This document shows positions 1-4,934 of a stretch of 5,059 nt of DNA, piece after piece. Made by a program: the position numbers and the translations under genes. The first letter of the stretch is position 1; the number at the start of each line of letters is the position of its first letter. A model generated the notes under the pieces. That model saw only the letters and a list, made by a program, of their open reading frames with translations. It had not been told where the DNA came from and did no database searches. The stretch is from Dethiosulfatibacter sp. (lineage in GTDB: Bacteria; Bacillota; Clostridia; Tissierellales; Dethiosulfatibacteraceae): the NCBI GenBank assembly GCA_030591825.1, contig JAUVAG010000134.1:1-5059 (forward strand), in the 5' to 3' direction.

Positions 1-1
1 A

Positions 2-1528
2 AAGAAAATATGCAAGCTTTTAAATATAAAAGAATACGGCATTATTTCATGGGAAATCCACAAGAAGTCTATAGATGCTAGAAGATCTGACGGCATATTT
101 GTCATATATTCGGTAAATGTGACAGTAAAAGACGAAACCAAGATAATGAAGGGTAAAAAGAACAAGAACATTCAAATTGTAGGTAAAAAATCCTATGATT
201 TTGAATGTGAATATTCAGGTGAGAAAAGACCGGTAATAGTGGGAGCAGGACCTGCAGGTCTCTTTTGTGCTCAGCTGCTTTGCCAGAACGGTGTAAAGCC
301 TTTGATAATCGAGAGAGGAAAGAAGGTTGAAGATAGAATAGGAGACATAGATAAGTTTTGGAAAGAAGGACAACTTGATACTGAGTCAAATGTTCAGTTT
401 GGAGAAGGCGGAGCTGGAACATTTTCAGATGGTAAGCTCAACACTCTCATTAAGGATAGAGGAAACAGGGGAAGAAAAGTACTTGAAGAAATGGTCAAGG
501 CCGGTGCTCCTGAAGAGATAATGTACTACAATAAGCCTCATGTTGGTACTGACAGGTTGAGACAGGTGGTAGTAAATATTAGAAAAGAGATAGAAAAAGC
601 GGGAGGAGAATTCCTCTTCTCTGAAAAGGTAACGGATATTGAATTTGAAGATGGAGCAGTGAAGGCTGTAATTACTGACAAAAGCAGGTATGAATCTGAC
701 ATGGTTGTTCTTGCTGTAGGACATTCTTCAAGGGATACCCTTGAAATGCTTAGTGGGAAGATAGAGTTAACACCTAAGCCGTTTTCAATAGGATTAAGGA
801 TTGAACATCTCCAGAAGGATATAGACATGAGCCAGTACGGAGTAGACAGGGTGGAAAACAACCTTCCTGCAGCAGACTACAAGCTTGTACACCATTGCAA
901 AGGAGGAAGGCATGTTTATTCATTCTGCGTGTGTCCTGGAGGCGTGGTTACAGGTTCTTCATCTGAAGAGGGAGGAGTTGTGACAAACGGAATGAGTTAC
1001 TATGCCAGAGATCTTGAAAATGCCAACTCTGCAGTTCTTGTGGGAATAACACCTGAGGACTTCGGTTCTGATGATCCACTGGCTGGAATGCATTTGCAAA
1101 GGGAACTTGAAAGAAAGGCTTTTGAGGCTGGAGGAAGCAATTACAAAGCTCCTGTACAGCTTTTTGGAGACCTCAAAAACAATAAACCGAGTACAGAATT
1201 CGGAAAAATAAAACCTTCTTACGAGCCTGGAACAAAGTTTGCCAATCTAAGAGAAATATTGCCTGAATATATAGTGGATTCAATTATTGAAGGAATAGAT
1301 GCATTTGGAGCTAAGATAAAGTGCTTCAATAGTGACGATGCAGTGTTGACAGGTGTAGAAACAAGAAGCTCCTCTCCAGTAAGAATGGTAAGAGACGACA
1401 ATATGGAAGGAAGTGTTAAGGGCGTATTTCCAATAGGGGAAGGTTCTGGATACACTGGAGGAATAATGTCCTCCGCAATGGATGGAGTAAAGGCTGCTGA
1501 AATGATTTTGGAGAAGTTGCAAAAGTAA
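2..1528 (+). CDS. FAD-dependent dehydrogenase, COG2509-like, 5'-truncated by window edge
   Basis: The reading frame is open from base 2 to the TAA at 1526-1528, giving 508 visible residues. A GTG at 119 could be taken as the start, but 39 upstream codons are also open and read like the N-terminal domain of this family (for example EIHKKSIDARRSDG), so the real start lies left of the window; members are usually somewhat over 500 residues. A small N-terminal domain precedes a Rossmann FAD-binding motif, VIVGAGPAGLF (GxGxxG, from base 242), then LIIERG, whose acidic residue normally contacts the FAD ribose. A GEGGAGTFSDGKL segment, a C-x-C-PGG segment near 930-945 and a C-terminal GEGSGYTGGIMSSAMDG complete the flavin fold. 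There is no signal peptide or membrane segment in the visible part, so it is probably cytosolic. The family is predicted to be a flavin oxidoreductase with unknown substrate. Family assignment is by motif recall. Transketolase follows after 138 nt. Confidence 0.85.
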   Translation, partial: KKICKLLNIKEYGIISWEIHKKSIDARRSDGIFVIYSVNVTVKDETKIMKGKKNKNIQIVGKKSYDFECEYSGEKRPVIVGAGPAGLFCAQLLCQNGVKPLIIERGKKVEDRIGDIDKFWKEGQLDTESNVQFGEGGAGTFSDGKLNTLIKDRGNRGRKVLEEMVKAGAPEEIMYYNKPHVGTDRLRQVVVNIRKEIEKAGGEFLFSEKVTDIEFEDGAVKAVITDKSRYESDMVVLAVGHSSRDTLEMLSGKIELTPKPFSIGLRIEHLQKDIDMSQYGVDRVENNLPAADYKLVHHCKGGRHVYSFCVCPGGVVTGSSSEEGGVVTNGMSYYARDLENANSAVLVGITPEDFGSDDPLAGMHLQRELERKAFEAGGSNYKAPVQLFGDLKNNKPSTEFGKIKPSYEPGTKFANLREILPEYIVDSIIEGIDAFGAKIKCFNSDDAVLTGVETRSSSPVRMVRDDNMEGSVKGVFPIGEGSGYTGGIMSSAMDGVKAAEMILEKLQK

Positions 1529-1531
1529 AAT

Positions 1532-1561
1532 AACTAATTCTACAAAAAAATCAAATTAGTT
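1532..1561 (+). repeat. AT-rich inverted repeat after the dehydrogenase gene
   Basis: AACTAATT (1532-1539) and AATTAGTT (1554-1561) form a perfect 8-bp stem around a 14-nt loop, three bases after the stop codon of the dehydrogenase gene. The stem has only one G-C pair and is followed by GAGAAAAG rather than a T tract, so it is a poor intrinsic terminator. It may only slow or protect the 3' end of the transcript, or be chance in AT-rich DNA. Confidence 0.3.
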
Positions 1562-1571
1562 GAGAAAAGAC

Positions 1572-1600
1572 TTGAAGAAAGGTCTAAAATCAAATAAAAT
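1572..1600 (+). promoter_or_regulatory. Predicted sigma-A promoter for tkt
   Basis: TTGAAG at 1572-1577 (4 of 6 to the -35 consensus) is followed after exactly 17 nt by TAAAAT at 1595-1600 (5 of 6 to the -10 consensus). Transcription would begin near 1607 and leave a leader of about 60 nt before the tkt ATG. An alternative pair, TTGAGA at 1560-1565 with TAAAAT at 1585-1590, has a less favourable 19-nt spacer. AT-rich sequence makes chance matches common, so this is moderate evidence. No riboswitch-like fold was seen in the leader. Confidence 0.45.
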
Positions 1601-1666
1601 ACATGAATATATAGAGTAATTAACATAGTCAATAAAATAATATTTAAATAAATATGAGGTGAAAGA

Positions 1667-3640
1667 ATGAATCAGAATCAAACTTCAATTAACGCATTGA
1701 GAATGTTGGGTGTGGACATGATCAACAAGGCAAACAGTGGACATCCTGGAATCGTACTGGGAGCGGCTCCAATGATGTACTCGCTGTATTCGGAACATTT
1801 GGCATATAATCCTACAGAGCCTAAGTGGTTCAACAGGGATAGATTCATAATGGCGGCAGGTCATGGATCAGGATTGCTTTATTCGATGCTCCACTTGACT
1901 GGACATAACCTTTTAATGAATGAATTGAAGGACTTCAGACAATGGGGATCAAAGACTCCGGGACATCCTGAGTTCAATCATACTGAAGGTGTAGATACTA
2001 CGAGCGGTCCTTTGGGACAGGGAATAGCAATGGCTACGGGAATGGCAATTGCTGAAATGTACATGGGAAGCAGATTCAATAAGGAAGGATTTTCGGTAGT
2101 TGACCACCATACTTTTGCTCTTTGTGGTGACGGAGACCTTCAAGAAGGTGTAACGCAGGAAGCAATAAGTCTTGCAGGACATCTAGGTCTTTCAAAGCTT
2201 ATAGTACTTTATGATTCAAATGACATTCAGCTTGACGGACCGTTAAACATGGCAAATACTGAAAATACTAAAGCAAAATTCGAGTCTATGAACTGGAGCT
2301 ATATCCGAGTTGAAGACGGAGAAGATTTTGAAGCAGTATCAAAGGCCATTGATGAAGCTAAGAAGATTACAGACAAGCCTACAATCATAGAAGTTAAGAC
2401 AGTAATAGGACATGGTTCTCCTGATGCTGGAAGCAGTTCTACACATGGGTCTCCAATAGGAGAAGAAAAAACCGTTATAACAAGGGAAGCACTTGGATGG
2501 ACTTATGGTCCATTTGATATTCCTCAAACTGTATATGATGACATGAAAGCCAAGAATGAAATTAAAGGTGTTGCAGCTTGTGAATCTTGGGTTAAAATGA
2601 TTGAAGAATACAAGGCTGCTTATCCTGAAGATGCTAAGTATCTTTTACAGGCAATGAACGGTGAAAGTATTGACATAGATTTTAACAAGGTATACGAAGG
2701 ATATGAGCCAAAGGCATCAGAGGCTACAAGATCTTCTTCTGGAGCAGTTCTTAAGATGCTTCAGGAAGCAAACCCGCTTTTAATAGGTGGAAGCGCTGAC
2801 CTTTCAGGTTCTACAAAAGTTAAGGGAATCAACGGAAATTTCTCTGCCAAGACTCCTGAAGGAAGAAATATCAATTATGGAGTAAGGGAACATGCAATGG
2901 CTGCAGTAGTTAACGGTCTTGCACTTCATGGACTTAAAGGATTCAGTGGTGGATTCTTCATATTCAGTGACTATATGAGACCTGCAATGAGAATGGCAGC
3001 GCTTATGGGAATACCTTCGATATATGCATTTACACATGACTCGGTTGCGGTTGGTGAAGATGGACCTACTCACGAGCCTGTAGAACAGCTTGCAGGACTT
3101 AGAGCAGTTCCAAACATGGATGTAATAAGACCGGCTGATGCAAATGAAGTAATGGCTGCATGGCAGCTGGCACTTGAGTCAAAGACAACTCCAACATCAT
3201 TGGTATTTACAAGACAAAATGTACCGACTCTTGATCAAGCTTCAAGAGAAGGAGTAGCAAAAGGAGGATATGTAATATCTCCTGAAGCTGAAAAAATAGA
3301 TGTAATTCTTATTGCAACTGGAAGCGAAGTGGCTCTTGCCATTGAATCACAGAAAGAGCTTAAGGCAAAAGGAATTGATGCAAGGGTTGTTTCACTTCCA
3401 TCATTCAAGAGATTTAACGAGCAGTCTTTAGAATATAAGGAATCAGTACTTCCTTTAGCTTCAAGAAAAAGACTTGGAATCGAAATGGGAGCTTCTTTTG
3501 GATGGGGACAGTATGTTGGCCTTGAAGGAAAACTCCTTACAGTAGATAAATTCGGTGCAAGTGCACCTGGTGGATTGGTTATTGAAAAATATGGTTTCAA
3601 CGTTGCAAATGTAGTGAAGATAGTTAAGGAAATGCTTTAA
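1667..3640 (+). CDS. tkt: Transketolase
   Basis: Full-length 657-residue transketolase, the thiamine-diphosphate enzyme that moves two-carbon ketol units between sugar phosphates in the non-oxidative pentose phosphate pathway, in the cytosol. The ATG at 1667 has GAGGTG at 1656-1661 five bases upstream. Family residues are in place: H26 in NSGHPG, H66 in AGHGS, H100 in GHPE, the TPP/metal motif GDG (D155) to N185, H260 in STHGSP, GGSADLSGS near 374-382, and the catalytic glutamate E408 in NYGVREH. Early numbering matches the E. coli enzyme (H26, H66, H100, D155, N185). The pyrimidine-binding domain includes FTHDSVAVGEDGPTHEP, and a C-terminal domain follows (VILIATGSEVALA near 545). Many Clostridia split this enzyme into two genes; here it is one chain. 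It probably has its own promoter and ends at a strong terminator, so it may be monocistronic. Nothing is truncated or missing. Confidence 0.98.
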   Translation: MNQNQTSINALRMLGVDMINKANSGHPGIVLGAAPMMYSLYSEHLAYNPTEPKWFNRDRFIMAAGHGSGLLYSMLHLTGHNLLMNELKDFRQWGSKTPGHPEFNHTEGVDTTSGPLGQGIAMATGMAIAEMYMGSRFNKEGFSVVDHHTFALCGDGDLQEGVTQEAISLAGHLGLSKLIVLYDSNDIQLDGPLNMANTENTKAKFESMNWSYIRVEDGEDFEAVSKAIDEAKKITDKPTIIEVKTVIGHGSPDAGSSSTHGSPIGEEKTVITREALGWTYGPFDIPQTVYDDMKAKNEIKGVAACESWVKMIEEYKAAYPEDAKYLLQAMNGESIDIDFNKVYEGYEPKASEATRSSSGAVLKMLQEANPLLIGGSADLSGSTKVKGINGNFSAKTPEGRNINYGVREHAMAAVVNGLALHGLKGFSGGFFIFSDYMRPAMRMAALMGIPSIYAFTHDSVAVGEDGPTHEPVEQLAGLRAVPNMDVIRPADANEVMAAWQLALESKTTPTSLVFTRQNVPTLDQASREGVAKGGYVISPEAEKIDVILIATGSEVALAIESQKELKAKGIDARVVSLPSFKRFNEQSLEYKESVLPLASRKRLGIEMGASFGWGQYVGLEGKLLTVDKFGASAPGGLVIEKYGFNVANVVKIVKEML

Positions 3641-3642
3641 GC

Positions 3643-3686
3643 AAACCTGACAGATTAAGAAACAGTTTAACAGAAACTGTTGGTTT
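3643..3686 (+). repeat. Inverted repeat directly after tkt
   Basis: AACAGTTT (3661-3668) and AAACTGTT (3674-3681) form a perfect 8-bp stem around a 5-nt loop. An outer pair, AAACC (3643-3647) with GGTTT (3682-3686), could extend it across an asymmetric bulge. No T tract follows directly, so this is at best a weak first terminator or a 3'-end stabiliser ahead of the strong terminator 20 nt downstream. Confidence 0.4.
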
Positions 3687-3705
3687 ATAAAAATATATTT
3701 AGTTG

Positions 3706-3743
3706 CGCATAAACTGCATTAAGTGGTTTATGCGTTTTTTTTT
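3706..3743 (+). terminator. Strong rho-independent terminator of tkt
   Basis: CGCATAAAC (3706-3714) pairs perfectly with GTTTATGCG (3726-3734). Two G-T wobbles and one C-G pair extend the stem to 12 pairs with an ATTAA loop at 3718-3722. Nine consecutive T follow at 3735-3743. This is a classical intrinsic terminator and separates tkt transcription from the downstream genes. Confidence 0.93.
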
Positions 3744-3792
3744 AAAAATGACGAGGATTTAATGAAAAATTATTTAAATTTTAGAAATAATT

Positions 3793-3821
3793 TTGAAATA
3801 TATATAGTTTTACTATACAAT
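3793..3821 (+). promoter_or_regulatory. Predicted sigma-A promoter of the GGDEF-selenoprotein operon
   Basis: TTGAAA at 3793-3798 (5 of 6) and TACAAT at 3816-3821 (5 of 6) are separated by the ideal 17 nt. Transcription would begin near 3828, giving a leader of about 70 nt. The promoter lies just after the tkt terminator, as expected for a new transcription unit. The spacer contains the palindrome TATAGTTTTACTATA (3803-3817), which overlaps the first bases of the -10 box, so a protein bound there would be expected to interfere with RNA polymerase, or to remodel the promoter. Confidence 0.6.
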
Positions 3822-3857
3822 AATAAATATATAGTTTTACGATACAATAATAAATAT
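3800..3857. repeat. Tandem 27-bp repeat carrying dyad operator-like sites
   Basis: Two adjacent copies with a 27-bp period (3800-3826 and 3827-3853, similarity continuing to 3857) match over 31 aligned positions with a single difference (T3814 versus G3841). Each contains a dyad: TATAGT-TTT-ACTATA at 3803-3817 (perfect) and TATAGT-TTT-ACGATA at 3830-3844 (one mismatch). The first dyad lies between the -35 and -10 boxes and the second just after the predicted transcription start. This placement suits a pair of repressor operators. The cognate regulator is not in the window. Chance duplication in AT-rich DNA is the alternative, but near identity in a promoter is notable. Confidence 0.6.
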
Positions 3858-3881
3858 TCAATTTATAACAAAATTTCCATG

Positions 3882-3887
3882 AAAGGA
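3882..3887 (+). promoter_or_regulatory. Ribosome binding site selecting a TTG start
   Basis: AAAGGA at 3882-3887 lies 8 nt before the TTG at 3896, a normal spacing. Two closer ATG triplets (3888 and 3891) are in another frame and sit only 0 and 3 nt from the site, too close for efficient initiation. In the GGDEF frame there is a stop at 3866-3868 and no ATG between it and the TTG, so TTG is the only start compatible with the whole protein. Confidence 0.75.
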
Positions 3888-3895
3888 ATGATGTT

Positions 3896-4513
3896 TTGTC
3901 TTACGAACTTAAAGAGGAAGAAAAACTAAAGGATATTGTCGAAAAGCTGCAGAAGGAGCTTGACAAGAAAAATGAAGAGCTTTTTGTTCAGGAAAGGGAA
4001 ATTGAATCACTTAAGGAAATGCTGAAGCAAGAGAGTTATACGGATAAACTTACGGGATTTTACAACCCCAAGGCATTTGAGAGTATCCTTCAACACAAGA
4101 AGAGTAGGTCAGAAAGGACTAGAAAACCTTTTTCCATTCTTCTAATAGACATCAATGATTTCAAAAACATCAATGAAGAATATGGCCATTCAGCAGGTGA
4201 CGAGGTTCTAAAGAATTTTGCAAGCAGTGTAAAGTCCATATTGAGAGCCGAGGACTCAATAGCCAGATGGGGAGAGGATGAATTCATAGTTCTTCTTTCT
4301 GAAACTAATTTTGATGATGCAAGGATTGTTGAGGCAAAGATAGAGTTTTTCATGAAGGATTGGGAAGTGAATCTTTCTGATAATATTATTCATTACTCTT
4401 ACTGCCTAGGCATATCACAGTATCGATTTGATGAGTCAGTTGCCAATGTAATAGAAAGGGCAAAGGAAAATCTGAAGGCGGACAAGCATAGATTTGAGAA
4501 AAGAAAAAAATAA
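3896..4513 (+). CDS. Small cytosolic GGDEF-domain protein with GEDEF signature and intact I-site
   Basis: A 205-residue protein with no signal peptide or membrane segment. Residues 4-46 are charged and heptad-like (IVEKLQKELDKKNEEL), probably a coiled coil for dimerisation. The GGDEF (diguanylate cyclase) domain starts at D50KLTG. Residues that in known cyclases bind metal or GTP are present: D85 in DINDFK, N93, and D102 in GHSAGD. The signature is R124-W-G-E-D-E-F130, with the second glycine replaced by glutamate (GAG at 4274-4276), while the metal ligand D128 and catalytic E129 remain. R117-A-E-D120 lies exactly five residues before the signature, the position of the c-di-GMP inhibitory I-site. 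The C-terminal part is more divergent (ENLKADKHRFEKRKK). It could be an active cyclase, a weak one, or a c-di-GMP/GTP-binding effector. It starts with TTG and is followed 19 nt later by the selenoprotein gene, probably in one operon. Confidence 0.9.
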   Translation: MSYELKEEEKLKDIVEKLQKELDKKNEELFVQEREIESLKEMLKQESYTDKLTGFYNPKAFESILQHKKSRSERTRKPFSILLIDINDFKNINEEYGHSAGDEVLKNFASSVKSILRAEDSIARWGEDEFIVLLSETNFDDARIVEAKIEFFMKDWEVNLSDNIIHYSYCLGISQYRFDESVANVIERAKENLKADKHRFEKRKK

Positions 4514-4518
4514 ATCAT

Positions 4519-4527
4519 AAGAGGAGA
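4519..4527 (+). promoter_or_regulatory. Strong ribosome binding site of the selenoprotein gene
   Basis: AAGAGGAGA at 4519-4527 contains a near-perfect Shine-Dalgarno sequence (GAGGAG, 4521-4526), with its core 6 nt before the ATG at 4533. It fixes the start of a frame that meets TGA after 11 codons, which argues that translation is meant to continue. The fragment start at 4662 (TTG) has no comparable site (upstream GGAAGGAA abuts it with only one base between). Confidence 0.85.
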
Positions 4528-4532
4528 ACACA

Positions 4533-4874
4533 ATGGTAAATATCATAATGTATACAAGCAACACTTGACCTCACTGCGTAACTGCTAAGGAGTTCCTTAG
4601 TGAGAGAGGCTACAAATATGTTGAAAAAAATATTAATACAGATCAAGAGGCAAGGAAGGAATTGATGGAGAAGGGTATAATGGGTGTTCCTGCATTCCTT
4701 ATAGGAAGTGAGACGGTTGTTGGTCTTGACACTCAAAAGATTGATGAGCTTGTTGACTACAGTGTTGGAGAATGTCAAAAATGTGGACAAAAACTTAGAA
4801 TACCTAAATACAAGGGATCTTCAGATATAAAATGTCCAAAATGCGGCGATATAGTACAAAAAGCTTCGAAGTAA
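4533..4874 (+). CDS. Glutaredoxin-like selenoprotein (UPHC active site) with C-terminal zinc ribbon
   Basis: Read from ATG 4533 with TGA 4566-4568 decoded as selenocysteine, the frame gives 113 residues ending at TAA 4872-4874. The N-terminal part (1-78) is a thioredoxin-fold, glutaredoxin/NrdH/YruB-like domain: NIIMYTSNT, then U12-P-H-C15 where relatives have CPxC, then AKEFLSERGY, the cis-proline loop MGVPAFLIG (P53) and VVGLD. U12 occupies the attacking residue of the redox pair. The C-terminal part has C81-x2-C84 and C101-x2-C104 around RIPKYKG, a typical zinc ribbon. No signal peptide is seen, so it is cytosolic. The predicted role is reduction of disulfides or a related thiol-redox step; the partner is unknown. 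A SECIS-like hairpin lies just after the TGA. Ordinary tools would call only the downstream fragment from 4662, losing the active site. A Cys-to-stop mutation or base-call error is the alternative, less likely given the hairpin and the exact motif position. Confidence 0.88.
4566..4609 (+). promoter_or_regulatory. Bacterial SECIS-like element for UGA recoding
   Basis: Starting at the TGA (4566-4568), the mRNA can fold with an apical stem CTAAGG (4585-4590) and CCTTAG (4595-4600), perfect over 6 pairs, with loop AGTT (4591-4594). G4584-T4601 and T4583-G4602 wobbles may extend it. A lower helix of CCTC (4569-4572) with GAGG (4606-4609), or CTCA (4570-4573) with TGAG (4601-4604), can close the element beside the UGA. 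The loop starts 22 nt after the UGA and has G as its second base, matching the general bacterial SECIS model recognised by SelB (apical loop roughly 16-37 nt downstream with G in the first two loop positions). The fold was made by eye, without energies. Confidence 0.8.
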
Positions 4875-4894
4875 AAAAATAGTTTATAAATATT

Positions 4895-4933
4895 ATGACC
4901 TGTGAAATTTGATTTCACAGGTCATTTCTTTTT
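4895..4933 (+). terminator. Rho-independent terminator of the GGDEF-selenoprotein operon, possibly bidirectional
   Basis: A perfect 14-bp stem, ATGACCTGTGAAAT (4895-4908) with ATTTCACAGGTCAT (4912-4925), encloses a 3-nt loop and is followed by TTTCTTTTT on the plus strand. It lies 20 nt after the selenoprotein stop and 9 nt beyond the stop of the converging minus-strand gene. On the minus strand the hairpin is followed by AATATTTATAAAC, a weaker U-rich tail, so it may also serve that gene. Confidence 0.93.
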
Positions 4934-4934
4934 G

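Noticed and set aside
1601..1666. Riboswitch or TPP-sensing leader upstream of transketolase
   Set aside because: The leader would be only about 60 nt, very AT-rich, and lacks the conserved THI-box bases or any convincing hairpin; no terminator or sequestering stem is visible.
3235..3600. A 121-residue minus-strand frame opposite the 3' part of tkt (and similar long antisense frames opposite the other genes)
   Set aside because: They are shadows of codon bias in strongly supported plus-strand genes, with no ribosome binding sites or recognisable domains.
3800..3857. CRISPR array or mobile-element remnant
   Set aside because: There are only two directly abutting copies with no spacers, no cas genes and no transposase. 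The promoter/operator reading explains the placement better.
3723..3929. A 68-residue plus-strand protein starting at GTG 3723
   Set aside because: Its start lies inside the tkt terminator hairpin, and the poly-T tract would encode a run of Phe. The shorter version from 3762 is discussed as a weak finding.
4533..4568. A pseudogene or 11-codon leader peptide ended by TGA
   Set aside because: The TGA coincides with the active-site cysteine position, the frame is otherwise intact for 101 further residues, and a SECIS-like hairpin follows at the right distance. A sequencing error cannot be fully excluded.
4662..4874. A separate 70-residue zinc-ribbon protein starting at TTG 4662
   Set aside because: It is the 3' part of the frame that starts at ATG 4533. 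It begins in the middle of the redoxin fold, just before the cis-proline loop, and its possible ribosome site abuts the TTG.
4895..4925. An operator or small RNA at the 14-bp inverted repeat
   Set aside because: The tight 3-nt loop, T tract and position after a stop codon between convergent genes fit an intrinsic terminator.
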